Shown here in pieces: positions 1 to 10,380 of a stretch of DNA of 64,000 nt. Under the pieces are notes generated by a model. That model searched no databases, was not told the DNA's origin, and was given only the letters and a program-made list of their open reading frames with translations. This DNA is from JAEYZM01 sp943372195 (GTDB taxonomy: Bacteria > Bacteroidota > Bacteroidia > Sphingobacteriales > Sphingobacteriaceae). Position 1 is the first letter of the stretch. Each line of letters starts with the position of its first letter. The translations under genes were made by a program, and so were the position numbers. The stretch covers positions 46,761-110,760 of the forward strand of contig CALRXS010000010.1 of NCBI GenBank assembly GCA_943372195.1, given 5' to 3'.

Positions 1-3000
1 TATTGAATCTGTGCTTAAACAAATTAAACTATCATTACCTGCTCTAGCCATTACTATAGTATCGACACCTATTACTTCTATAGTATCAAACTGTGGTATA
101 CAATCATTGATGTCTTGTATTCTTACTACATAGGTGCCAGGTTTTACAACTATACTTTGTGTGGTATCTCCTGTACTCCAGAAGTACCTAAATGGATTTG
201 CACCGTTAGCACTTGCGAATAATGTAGTGGTTGAATCTCCATAACATACATATCTATCTGCACCTCCATTTACTGTTGCTGATTGATAAAGTTCTATGTT
301 CAATTCATCAAATTCTACTAAACATAAATTAGTATTATGATCAGTACTGGTTAATCGAAGCGTTATATTACCTGCAGCAAAGTCAGCAGAACTTGGTTGA
401 TAAACTGCATTCAATGTTGTGTTATTAGGTAAGAATGTACCTGTACCTGTGCTTGTCCAGATACCCGCACTCGCCCCATCTTCTACAACACCAGTTAATG
501 TAACTATACCGCTATTGTCGCATACTGTAATATCCGGACCTGCGAAAACAGTTGGAGCTTCTGAGAAATTGATTATTAAATTTGATTCTGATGAATCACA
601 ACCTCCATTTTCTGTAGAAATTAATTTCAACTGTAAATTATTCATGGCTGTATCAGCAGTTGACATTACATATACTGCATTCAATGTGGTATTGTTCGGT
701 AGAAATACTCCCGAACCATTGCTTGTCCATATTCCACTAGTAGTTCCACCTGTCACTGATCCATTTAAATTAATATTGAAATTGTTTTTACAAACCAACA
801 TTGTATCACCTGCATCAACAAAAATAAATGGGGTGAAAACAATTGTAATGGTATCACTCTCTGCTAAACATAAATTACTCGTATTGCCAGTAGAATTAAT
901 TACCAATTTCACTGTTCCGTTTAATTTATCTTGAGCACTTGGTATATAATTAGTTGTAAGATTATTGTTCGAAGGATTAAATGTTCCACTTCCTAAACTC
1001 ATCCATTGACCAGTAATTGCGCCTTGTGTTATTTGCGCCGATACTGTCACAGAATTTTCTGTAATACATGTTTCTATGGTATCGATTGCGACTATTAATG
1101 GAGAAGGGTTGATGATAATTCTTACTGAATCAGAAACCGGATTGCAATTGAAACTTTGATGGTTAGTAGTTCTTAAGGTTAATAATACATTCCCAATACT
1201 TATGTCGGCAGTACTAGGTATGTAGATAGGGTTGAGAACGGTGTTGTTCGGACTAAACACCCCAGTGCCACTAGATGTCCAGATACCTGTACTCGCAGAA
1301 CCTGTTATGTTTGAAGTAATATTTGCGCTTGCATTGTTTGCACAAACTTCTATTGTATCATCTAAAATATTTACGACAGGTAGTGTATTGATATTGATAT
1401 TTATCGTATCAGCATTTGCTAAACACGAACCAGCACTATTACCTGTACTTGTTAAAATGATTGATATATTACCCAATAATTTATCTGCATTACTTAAAAT
1501 ATATGTGCTATTTAAATTCGTATTGTTAGGCAAGAATTGTCCGCTGCCTGTACTCGACCAAATACCAGTTTGTGCACCTGCACTTATTTGCCCAATTAAT
1601 GTTACAGTGTCTTTATTAAAACATGCAACAATATTATTTCCAGCATTGACTACAGGGGCATCACTAATTAAAACTCGTACAGTGTCAATGGTATTCAAAC
1701 ATCCGCCTACATTACCAATTGTTAATGTTAAAATCACATTACCATTACTCGTATCGGAGTTTGATGGAACATATGTAGGGTTTGCAATAGTATTACTTGG
1801 TATAAATGATCCACTACCATTGGTTGTCCATAGTATACCATTAGTAGTTCCAGCAATCGTAGGATTTAAAATTACATTTGCATTATTGGCACAAACTTCA
1901 ACAGTGTCTTGTTGTGTAATATTTACAGTTGGCAAAATGCTTACAGTTAAACTATCTCTTATTGATGAACAAGTTCCATTGGTATTATCTGTTGACGTTA
2001 AAAATAATTTTACTGTACCTAATAAATTATCATTTACACCTAATTGATACAAGGCATTCAGAGCTGAATCATTCGGTATAAATATTCCATCTCCACTGCT
2101 CGTCCATCGACCCTTTGTAGCCCCTGCATTTACTATACCTGTTAAATTAACTGTTTGTTCATTTTCGCAGATTGATTGGTTCGCACCAGCATCAACAAAT
2201 GGAGCAGGAGTAAAGGTGAATTGTATTTGATCACTATCAGGTTTACATGTACCAATATTTGTAGCAACTAAAGTTAAAATTACATTGCCAAATGTTAGAT
2301 CTGCATTACTTGGTTGATAAATATTATTGATAGAATTTATACCTGATAAAAATGTTCCTGTACCACTTGTTTTCCAAGTGCCTGTCGTGGATCCGCCGCT
2401 AACACTTGCATTTAATGTGATGTTTGCATTGTTAACACAAGCAGTGCCACTGGTGCCGGCGTCGATGATGATATCTGGACTTATAAACACTCGCATAGTG
2501 TCTAAAGAATTTAAACACTGCGATGGTCCGTTTGTAGAGGTTAAGGTTAATAAAAGGCTATTCAACAATCTATCAGCTTGAGAGGGTATGTATCGAGCAT
2601 TTAAAGTACTCGCATTAGGTGAAAACGATCCTGTACCAGAACTCGTCCATATACCCGTTGTACTTGTTCCCGAAACGTTTCCATTTAATTGAATCGAATC
2701 AACATCAGCACATACTGTTTGGTTAATACTTGCATTAACTGTAGGTACTGGTAAATTTGTTACCACTAAAGTGTCAGAAATATTTATACAGTTTCCGGTA
2801 TTTGTACTTCTTAATATTAGGCGGAAGTTTGCTAATAGATAATCTGCTGCACTTGGTAAGTAATGTGCGTTGAGGGTGTTTGCGTTCGGACTAAACACAC
2901 CACTACCGGTGCTTGTCCAAGTACCTGTTGTATTTGCACCCGATACATTGCCATTTAAATTTACTGAATCACCAACACAAATTTGTCGGTCTATACCTGC

Positions 3001-6000
3001 ATTTACAATTGGTGAAGGAGTGATTAAAATTTGAACAGTATCACTAACGATTAAACATGATGCTGTACCATGATCTATAGTTCTTAATACAATATTTACA
3101 AATCCTTTTGATATATCATTCGCACCAAGAGTATAATTTACTCCAGCGAGCACAGAATCATTATTGAATGTACCATCCCCAGAAATTGTAGACCATTTTA
3201 TTTTCGTAGCAGAACCACTTAAAGTACCTGCTAGTGAAACTGCTTGAATATTATTCGCACAAATATTATTGAAGCTGGTAATGTTTACTAAAGGTGAAGC
3301 ATTAAATGTTAATGTTGTTGTGTCGCGTACTGCTAAACATGTTTGATTGGTATTACCTAATGAAGTTAAAATAAAATTGATTGATGGTAATAATAAATCT
3401 GCATTTGATGCAATATAATTTACAGTCAATGATGAATCATGCGGTAAAAACTGTCCAGTACCTGTACTTGTCCAGCGACCTCTTGTTGCCCCTCCACTCA
3501 CCGTTCCATTTAAAATTATATTTAAATTATTTGTACATGCCGTAATATTTGTACCAGCATTTACTACTGGTCGTGGGGTAATAGTGATTTGTACATAGTC
3601 AGTATCTTGAGAACAAGAACTAAGATTTGTTGATACTAATGATAATATAACTGAACCTGCAGTTTCATCTGCTGCACTAGGTATATAGGTATTTGTTAAA
3701 TTATTTACAGCATTCACAAATGTACCTGTACCATTGCTAGACCATTGTGCAGTAGTTGCTGTGCCAGATAAACTACCTGTTAATCTTACACTATCATTAT
3801 TTGCACAAACTGTTTGATTCGCTCCTGCATTGGCTACCGGTCCGGCACTGATCGTAATGTTTAATGTATCAATCACAACAGCACAAACATTAGTACTTGT
3901 TGCTGAATTTAATATTAACCTAACAGAACCATTTGATTTATCATTAGCCGATAAAATATATTTAGCATTCAATGCATTTGTATTTGGTATAAAAGTACCA
4001 GTACCGGTACTTGACCATACACCTGAATTTATACTTCCAACTACCGTGCTATTTAATTGTAAGGTGTCAGTTTGAAAACAAACAATTGTATCATTACCTG
4101 CATTAATTACTGGATCTAATTGTAATGTATAAATAACTGAATCTACTACTGGGTCGCAAGTATTATTGGTATTGCCTGTAGATGTTAAATATAGTTTTAC
4201 AGAGCCTGCTAATTTATCGGCAGCAGTTATTACATATTGTGCATTGAGTGTGTTTGCATTTGGCAAAAAAGTTCCTGCGCCACCTGCTTTTGTCCAGGTA
4301 CCTGTTGTTGCACCTCCATTCACATTTCCATTCAACAATAACAAAGTATTCGTTGAACATAAAGTGTCATTTAATCCCGCATCTACTACAGGTGCAGGTG
4401 TTACATTTATTGTGATGGATGCTGAATCTGCATTACATACACTTGCTGGTTTTGCTGAAACAAAACGAACATTAAATGTACCTGCTGCTAAATCTAATGG
4501 CCCCGGGGTATAAGTTGTGCTGAGTGATGATGCATTTGAAAAAACTCCATCACCATTTTTCTTCCATGTTCCTGAAGTAATAGAAGGGTCTGAGTTAGCC
4601 GCAAATGTAGCTGTTAATGATACAGTAGGTCTGTTCGCACAAACGGTTCTGAGCGTCGGATTTACATCGACAATTACCCATCGTTCAATGGTTATCGTTT
4701 GGTTTGCACTTGCACCAATACATGTACCAGATGCTGGTATAGTATTCGTAACTATGTATGTACCTGGTAAACTATTGTATAAATCTATTTCACCAGTATT
4801 TGCATTAATGAATTTCAAGTTTGCACTATTCGCAGTGAATATACCTGGTGTTCCGCCTGTAGGGTAGGTAGGAAATAAATTCGTTGAACTCTTACAAATA
4901 TTTGTAGGTAAATTAAATACTGCATTTGGTGCAGTGTTAATAATGTGTACAGTTGTTGTAGCACTATCCGGACATGGTCCGTTCGTTACAAATTTAACAA
5001 CATATGTTCCTAATGTGCTTGTTAATACAGTAATTGCACCTGTTGTAGAATTCAAAACTAATCCTGCTGGAGTGCTTGTAAATACACCACCTGCACCCGT
5101 TGCTAAAATCGGTATGACAGGTGTATGTGCAGTCGGATCTGTTGTACAATAAGTAGCAGACGAATAAGTAAAACTCGCATCATCACTACTCGAAAATGTT
5201 ACGCGCATTGTATCTGCATCGCCAATACATGTTCCGTTATTTGTTGTATTTAAAATAAAATTAAGTCCAGTTAAGTTAGTATCTGTTGCACTCATCGTAT
5301 ACACCGCATTCAAAGTATTTGCATTCGGCGAAAAAGTTCCCGATCCATTCGTGATCCAAACTCCTGTTGTAGTACTACCACTCACCGAACCATTTAATTG
5401 TATAGTTGGTTTTATCTTACAAACGGGTTGATCTAATCCAGCATTTGCGATTGCTTCAGGTAAGATGGTTAATGTTAAACTATCTCTAACTGCATTACAA
5501 GTATTGTTCGTATTTCCGGTAGATGTTAATCTTAGACGGATGGTACCGGCAAGTTTATCTGCAGCACTTGGTATGTATATGGCGTTGAGGGTGGTGTTGT
5601 TCGGACTAAATGTACCAGTGCCGGAGCTTGTCCAGATACCTGTACTCGCACCTGCTATTACCGAACCATTCAAACTCACATTAGCTGATACTGCACAAAC
5701 AGTAATATTATTACCTGCATCTACAATTGGTGCAGGTGAAATTGTTAAAGTAAATTGTGATGAATCTGCTCGACAAGACCCTAATGTATTTCCAGTAGTT
5801 TTTAATTTCAATACAACAAAGCCTTTCAATATATCTGCAGCACTAGGTGAGTAAGTTGCGTTGATGGTGTTGTTGTTCGGAATGAAATTACCTGAACCAT
5901 CGCTGAACCATTCACCTGTTGAGGCTCCGCCTGAAACGCTAGCAGTAGCTAATGAAACACTTAAATTTCCATTTGCACAAATTGTTCTATTCGCACCTGC

Positions 6001-9000
6001 AAATGCTCGTGGAGCTGGAGTAAATGTTAAAGTTAATGCATCATTTACTGAAATACATGTATTGTTTGTATTGCCTGTAGAAGTTAATGTAAGAGTTACT
6101 ATACCTGCAGCTGTGTCAGCTAGACTCGGAACATATTGTGCATTCAGCGTTGAGTTATTTGGTAAGAAAATTCCAGTACCACTGCTTGTCCAAATACCTG
6201 TGCTGGCACCTGCTGCCACACTTCCGCCTAAAGTAATTGTGCCAATATTATTTTTACATCTTGTGATATCAACACCCGCATTTACTATAGGTGATGGAGT
6301 AATTGTTACAATGATTTGATCTAAGACTGCTAAACAATTTCCAGCTGTTGAACTGATTGTAAAAGTGACAGTTCCATTTGTGAGATCGAGTGCACTTGGG
6401 GTATAAATCGGATTTAAAGTATTGGTATTATTAAACGTTCCGGTACCATTGCTGGTCCAGAGAATTGTACCCGGACCATTTACAATATTTGCATTTAAAT
6501 TGATTGTTGGATTGTTTCTACAAACGCTGAAATCGGCACCTGCATTGACGATGGGCACTGCAGTGAAACTTACTAATAAAGTATCACGAACAGTCACGCA
6601 AGTACCTGCTGTATTGCCTGTCGAACTTAGTACAATTAATACACTTCCATTATCAATATCTAAAGAACTTGGTGTATAAGTTGCAGTTGTTAAACTTGTC
6701 GCATTAGCAAATGTACCCGATCCATTTATGCTTGTCCAGATGCCTGTAGTAGCACCTCCACTTACAGTACCCGATAAATTTACTAATGAATTATTAGCAC
6801 ATAATGTTTGATTTGCTCCTGCATTTACTATAGGTGCAGGTGTTATCGTTAATGTAAAACTGTCTACAACTGCTAAACATGTGCCTAATGAATTACCTGT
6901 CGATGTTAAATAAAATTTAATGCTAGTTAAATTTCTATCAGCAGTGCTAAGTGTATATGTTGTATTTAAACTACTGGTATTACTAATAGTTCCAGTACCA
7001 TTTGCTGTTGACCAAATACCTGTAATTGCTCCGGATGTTACTGTACCATTTAAGTTAATAATATTTGAAGCTCTGTTCGCGCAAATAGTTTGATTGATAC
7101 CTGCATCAACAATAGGTGTAGGATTAATGGTTAATGTAATTTGTGAACTAACAACTGTACAAGAATTTAATCCGTGATTTGTACTAGTAAAAGTTAGTGT
7201 AATAGAACCTGCAGTAATATCTGCGAGCGAGGGATCGTAAATTGCATTCGTAACATTCACTGATGGTGAAAATGTACCTGTACCTGAACTCGTCCAGCTA
7301 CCTGCACTTGCACCACCCGATACCGATGCATTTAATTGTACACCTGAAGGAATATTATTTGCACAAACAGTAATATTTGTTCCAGCACTTACGATAGGAG
7401 CGGGAGTGAAATTTAAAATTATTGTATCACTGATTGCTGCACATAATCCACTTGCATTACCAGTAGTTGTAACAATTAGAAGGATGTTTGAATTAGTGTT
7501 AATGTCTGCTAAACTCGGTTGATAAACAGTACTTGAAGCATTTGAATTTGTAAACGTTCCGGTTCCTGAACTCGACCAAGCTACGCCAGTTGCTGCACCA
7601 CCAAAATTTGCAACAACATTTATTGTTGGAATATTATTTCTGCAAAAAGTTAAACTTGATTGCGTTGTTGTAACAGTTGGTGTTGGTGATATTGTAACAA
7701 CAACTGTATCTCTTACGATATTACATGTACCAGCAGTATTACCAGTAGAGCTTAATACAAAACTTACTGTACCGTTACTTATGTCTAAGTTACTAGGTGT
7801 GTAAACCGGATTCAATAAATTGTTATTACTGAAGCTTCCAGTACCGTTGATCGTAGTCCAGGTTCCTGTACTAGCACCTGCACTAACATTACCACTTAAT
7901 AATATAGTCGGATTACTTGCGCAAACTGTAAAATTAGCACCAGCATTTACAATTGGTGATGGAGTGATGTTGATGAATAATGTATCAGAAACTGTATTAC
8001 AAATTGCTCCTGTATTATTGGTAGATGTTAATATTATTCTGATGGGTAATCCAGCGTTAATATCTGCAATACTTGGAACATAGCTCGCATTGAGTGTTGT
8101 ATTATTTGGCACAAAACTTCCACTACCATTACTTGCCCAAATACCTGTACTAGCACCTGCAGAAATGCTGCCGTTTAAATTAATATTTATATTATTTGCA
8201 CAAACAGTAACATCAGCACCAGCATTTACAATTGGTGATGGTGTGAATGAAATTTGCATGGTATCTCTAACAATCAAACATCCGTTTAAACCATGATTAG
8301 TCGATGATAAAATTAATGTAACTGTACCTGCTAATAAGTCTGCCGCGCTGGGTGCATAATTTGCATTTAATGTTGTGTTGTTTGGTGAAAATGTTCCTGT
8401 ACCATTGGTGCTTGTCCAGATACCCTGACTCGCTCCTCCAGATATACTTCCTGCAAGTGTGATGGTTCCAAGATTATTTACACATCTACTAATATTAGCA
8501 CCTGCAGATACTACAGGCGAAGCGGTGATTGTTACAATCGTAGTATCACGAACGACGATACAATTACCAAAGTTGGTTGCTGATAAAATTAAATTGACAG
8601 TACCATTACTGATATCAGCAGCACTAGGAATATATATAGCATTTAATGTTGTTGCATTCGGTGAAAAACTTCCAGTTCCTGTGCTTGCCCAGATACCCGT
8701 TGTTGTTACCACACCCGTTACAGAACCATTTAAATTTACGTTCGCATTGTTAGCACAAACAGTAATATTTGCACCCGCATTTACGATTGGTGCAGGTTGA
8801 ATGGTAATAAAAACATTATCAGTTACAGCAGTACAAATACCATTATTGGTGGATGTTAATGTTAATGTAACTCCAGCAGCTAATCTATCAGCAGCACTCG
8901 GAATATAAGTAGCATTTAAAGTATTTGCATTTGGCGAGAATGTACCTGTGCCTGAACTTGTCCAGGTACCAGTAGTCGTTAACCCCGATACACTTCCGTT

Positions 9001-10251
9001 TAAAACTACGTTTGCATTGTTAGCACAAACAGTTTGCGGATTGCCAGCATCAACGATAGGGGCATTAGAGATTCTGATAAATACTTGATCGGTATCAGCC
9101 GGACAAGTTCCATTACCAGTTGTGGTAAGAGTTAGTAAAACAGAACCTGCAGTTATCTCTGCAGCACTAGGTAAATAATTTGCGTTGAGTGTGGTATTGT
9201 TCGGAGAAAAAGTTCCTGCACCAGTACTTGACCAAATGCCACCAGTAGCTGCTTGAACAGAGCCATTAAGTTGAACAGCAAATGGTGAAGAATTATTACA
9301 TTCAATTCTATCTAAGCCGGCATTAGCCAAAATAGTAGAAGGGAAATCTGTGACGACAACGGTGTCTCTTGCGATAGGGCAACTTGTTGCATCATCAATG
9401 GTAACAGAGTATGTGCCAGCTGTGGCGGCGACAATACTTTGAGTAGTCGCACCTGTATTCCATAAATAAGTATATGGCGCTAATCCGCCTACACCATTAG
9501 CCGTTAAGGTAGTTCCAACTGATCCGAAACATATAGTCGCATTTTTGGGTTGGATGTCTGCTTCGAGAGTACTAACGAATTGCACACGAACGGTGTCGCA
9601 GATGATTGATCCTACACATCCTCCAATAGGTGTACCACATACTTGATAATCTACAAAAGCAGGTGCACCAGGTAAAAAAGTTACTACCACTGTATCTTGT
9701 CCTGATATAGAAGATAAATAAGAGTCGTGCACAGGATTATTTGGAACAGATCTCCATGTGATAGTACTTTGTTGATAACCAGTTGCAAAAATTCCACCTG
9801 TGCAACCATCACTCACTACTGTTGGTGGTGAAACTTCTGGTTTTGAAATAGAAGTAATGCTGTATGAATTAGGATTATTACCAGGTTTACAAAAAGTAAT
9901 GTTATGTGGACCAACACCATTTAAACATACTGAATCACCAACAGGTATTTGAGGACCACAATTAACCTGATAAAATAATGCTCCAGGAGGTGGTGCACCA
10001 GAAGCAATGTCAAATTTTATTCCTTGTGCTCCAGGATCAAGTGTAATTATAAATTCAATACACCTATCAGGATTAGTAGTACCGCAACAATTATTTTGTC
10101 TAGATTGTGAAGGACTAACCCAAACACTATCTGGGTTACCAGTTAAATTTGCTATTTGTAATGGTACATTTGTTGGACATATTCTAGTTTGTGAGTTAGA
10201 GTTTAGTACAACAAAAAATAAAAATATACTAAAGAGTAAAATTCTCTTCAT
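1..10251 (-). CDS. Giant repetitive T9SS surface adhesin, SprB-like (C-terminus outside window)
   Basis: Very large secreted protein, probably a cell-surface adhesin; the first 3,417 residues are present and the frame is still open at position 1. The ATG at 10251 opens a signal peptide (MKRILLFSIFLFFVVLNSNS, then QT). Residues about 25-230 form a Cys-rich N-terminal domain (motif CCGTTNPDRCIEF). Residues about 230-302 resemble a SprB/PKD-type repeat (CFGS...YLWNTG...GTYSVTI). Residues about 305-3308 are 31 canonical modules of roughly 92 residues with a conserved Trp, split by an atypical block at about 1690-1870. A second SprB-like repeat (FWSTGDTTQSI) lies at the window edge. By family knowledge such proteins usually end in a CHU_C sorting domain, which is outside the window. 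The PorP/SprF and PorE-like genes just upstream suggest its export and anchoring partners. Partial only because of the window edge. Confidence 0.88.
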   Translation of the reverse strand, partial: MKRILLFSIFLFFVVLNSNSQTRICPTNVPLQIANLTGNPDSVWVSPSQSRQNNCCGTTNPDRCIEFIITLDPGAQGIKFDIASGAPPPGALFYQVNCGPQIPVGDSVCLNGVGPHNITFCKPGNNPNSYSITSISKPEVSPPTVVSDGCTGGIFATGYQQSTITWRSVPNNPVHDSYLSSISGQDTVVVTFLPGAPAFVDYQVCGTPIGGCVGSIICDTVRVQFVSTLEADIQPKNATICFGSVGTTLTANGVGGLAPYTYLWNTGATTQSIVAATAGTYSVTIDDATSCPIARDTVVVTDFPSTILANAGLDRIECNNSSPFAVQLNGSVQAATGGIWSSTGAGTFSPNNTTLNANYLPSAAEITAGSVLLTLTTTGNGTCPADTDQVFIRISNAPIVDAGNPQTVCANNANVVLNGSVSGLTTTGTWTSSGTGTFSPNANTLNATYIPSAADRLAAGVTLTLTSTNNGICTAVTDNVFITIQPAPIVNAGANITVCANNANVNLNGSVTGVVTTTGIWASTGTGSFSPNATTLNAIYIPSAADISNGTVNLILSATNFGNCIVVRDTTIVTITASPVVSAGANISRCVNNLGTITLAGSISGGASQGIWTSTNGTGTFSPNNTTLNANYAPSAADLLAGTVTLILSSTNHGLNGCLIVRDTMQISFTPSPIVNAGADVTVCANNININLNGSISAGASTGIWASNGSGSFVPNNTTLNASYVPSIADINAGLPIRIILTSTNNTGAICNTVSDTLFINITPSPIVNAGANFTVCASNPTILLSGNVSAGASTGTWTTINGTGSFSNNNLLNPVYTPSNLDISNGTVSFVLSSTGNTAGTCNIVRDTVVVTISPTPTVTTTQSSLTFCRNNIPTINVVANFGGAATGVAWSSSGTGTFTNSNASSTVYQPSLADINTNSNILLIVTTTGNASGLCAAISDTIILNFTPAPIVSAGTNITVCANNIPSGVQLNASVSGGASAGSWTSSGTGTFSPSVNVTNAIYDPSLADITAGSITLTFTSTNHGLNSCTVVSSQITLTINPTPIVDAGINQTICANRASNIINLNGTVTSGAITGIWSTANGTGTISNTSSLNTTYTLSTADRNLTSIKFYLTSTGNSLGTCLAVVDSFTLTITPAPIVNAGANQTLCANNSLVNLSGTVSGGATTGIWTSINGSGTFANATSLTTATYTPSSLDIDNGSVLIVLSSTGNTAGTCVTVRDTLLVSFTAVPIVNAGADFSVCRNNPTINLNANIVNGPGTILWTSNGTGTFNNTNTLNPIYTPSALDLTNGTVTFTISSTAGNCLAVLDQIIVTITPSPIVNAGVDITRCKNNIGTITLGGSVAAGASTGIWTSSGTGIFLPNNSTLNAQYVPSLADTAAGIVTLTLTSTGNTNNTCISVNDALTLTFTPAPRAFAGANRTICANGNLSVSLATASVSGGASTGEWFSDGSGNFIPNNNTINATYSPSAADILKGFVVLKLKTTGNTLGSCRADSSQFTLTISPAPIVDAGNNITVCAVSANVSLNGSVIAGASTGIWTSSGTGTFSPNNTTLNAIYIPSAADKLAGTIRLRLTSTGNTNNTCNAVRDSLTLTILPEAIANAGLDQPVCKIKPTIQLNGSVSGSTTTGVWITNGSGTFSPNANTLNAVYTMSATDTNLTGLNFILNTTNNGTCIGDADTMRVTFSSSDDASFTYSSATYCTTDPTAHTPVIPILATGAGGVFTSTPAGLVLNSTTGAITVLTSTLGTYVVKFVTNGPCPDSATTTVHIINTAPNAVFNLPTNICKSSTNLFPTYPTGGTPGIFTANSANLKFINANTGEIDLYNSLPGTYIVTNTIPASGTCIGASANQTITIERWVIVDVNPTLRTVCANRPTVSLTATFAANSDPSITSGTWKKNGDGVFSNASSLSTTYTPGPLDLAAGTFNVRFVSAKPASVCNADSASITINVTPAPVVDAGLNDTLCSTNTLLLLNGNVNGGATTGTWTKAGGAGTFLPNANTLNAQYVITAADKLAGSVKLYLTSTGNTNNTCDPVVDSVIYTLQLDPVINAGNDTIVCFQTDTLQLNSTVVGSINSGVWSSTGTGTFIPNTNALNAKYILSANDKSNGSVRLILNSATSTNVCAVVIDTLNITISAGPVANAGANQTVCANNDSVRLTGSLSGTATTAQWSSNGTGTFVNAVNNLTNTYIPSAADETAGSVILSLVSTNLSSCSQDTDYVQITITPRPVVNAGTNITACTNNLNIILNGTVSGGATRGRWTSTGTGQFLPHDSSLTVNYIASNADLLLPSINFILTSLGNTNQTCLAVRDTTTLTFNASPLVNITSFNNICANNIQAVSLAGTLSGSATKIKWSTISGDGTFNNDSVLAGVNYTLGANDISKGFVNIVLRTIDHGTASCLIVSDTVQILITPSPIVNAGIDRQICVGDSVNLNGNVSGANTTGTWTSTGSGVFSPNANTLNAHYLPSAADYLLANFRLILRSTNTGNCINISDTLVVTNLPVPTVNASINQTVCADVDSIQLNGNVSGTSTTGIWTSSGTGSFSPNASTLNARYIPSQADRLLNSLLLTLTSTNGPSQCLNSLDTMRVFISPDIIIDAGTSGTACVNNANITLNASVSGGSTTGTWKTSGTGTFLSGINSINNIYQPSNADLTFGNVILTLVATNIGTCKPDSDQIQFTFTPAPFVDAGANQSICENEQTVNLTGIVNAGATKGRWTSSGDGIFIPNDSALNALYQLGVNDNLLGTVKLFLTSTDNTNGTCSSIRDSLTVSILPTVNITQQDTVEVCANNANVILNPTIAGTTNGILWTTNGSGSFIPSNTIANPTYVPSNSDTSNGNVILTLTIGNVGGCLNTIDTVRVLISDAPVVNAGNNIVACFNKDTVTLIGQISAGAQTGIWSSTGSGQFLPNNTNLNSTYILSNADKLLGNISIILTSTGNSAGSCLANADTINININTLPVVNILDDTIEVCANNASANITSNITGSASTGIWTSSGTGVFSPNNTVLNPIYIPSTADISIGNVLLTLRTTNHQSFNCNPVSDSVRIIINPSPLIVAIDTIETCITENSVTVSAQITQGAITGQWMSLGSGTFNPSNNNLTTNYIPSAQDKLNGTVKLVINSTGNTSNLCLAESDTITIVFTPFIFVDAGDTMLVCKNNFNINLNGSVTGGTTSGIWTSNGSGVFLPNNTTLNAVYVMSTADTAMNNLQLKLISTENGGCDSSESNLIINFSEAPTVFAGPDITVCDNSGIVTLTGVVEDGASAGIWTSTGTGTFLPNNTTLNAVYQPSSADFAAGNITLRLTSTDHNTNLCLVEFDELNIELYQSATVNGGADRYVCYGDSTTTLFASANGANPFRYFWSTGDTTQSIVVKPGTYVVRIQDINDCIPQFDTIEVIGVDTIVMARAGNDSLICLSTDSI
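330..9345 (-). repeat. 31 canonical tandem modules (270-285 bp) inside the giant adhesin gene
   Basis: Counting the conserved Trp codon (seen on the plus strand in contexts such as gcttgtccag) gives 31 canonical modules, for example near 456, 726, 1003, 1278, 1557, 1827, 2103 and 2374, and on to 8960 and 9228. Spacing is about 270-285 bp, or 90-95 residues. Each module reads roughly as A-G-x-x-Q-T-V-C, then GTWTSSGTGTF, then SPN, then LNATYxPSAAD, then LTLT. Modules are diverged, but short words such as gcgttgagggt and ttcggactaaa recur exactly in several copies. An atypical block at 4640-5190 divides the array into 15 N-terminal and 16 C-terminal modules. The count was made by hand and could be off by one. 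Confidence 0.85.
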
Positions 10252-10311
10252 TAGAAATAGGAGTTGTGTTGTGTGTTGTTGTTTCCTATTTGTACGTTTA
10301 AATTAAAATTA

Positions 10312-10342
10312 GTTACAGGAAAAATTTCAAATTTCTTGTAAC
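10312..10342 (-). terminator. Hairpin after the TPR-PD40 gene, before the giant adhesin
   Basis: On the minus strand an imperfect inverted repeat with outer arms GTTACA/TGTAAC, extended by A/T-rich pairing, begins about 39 nt after the stop of the TPR-PD40 gene and is followed by a T-rich stretch (TAATTTTAATTT). It could end or attenuate transcription, allowing the giant gene separate expression. The stem is imperfect, so this is tentative. Confidence 0.4.
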
Positions 10343-10380
10343 CCTACATTCAAAGCAATTAGGCCAATAAATATAATTAT

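Noticed and set aside
419..8800. Many plus-strand reading frames of 70-270 codons across the first 9 kb
   Set aside because: All lie in the same phase, antisense to the giant adhesin, and repeat with its 270-285 bp modules. They are by-products of its codon use; none has a signal peptide, a domain or a promoter.
330..9345. Regularly spaced repeats considered as a CRISPR array
   Set aside because: The unit is 270-285 bp, open in one frame and diverged, with no short direct repeats plus spacers and no cas genes.
10007..10306. Plus-strand 99-codon reading frame
   Set aside because: It is antisense to the N-terminal domain of the giant adhesin and runs into its upstream gap; no recognisable protein features.
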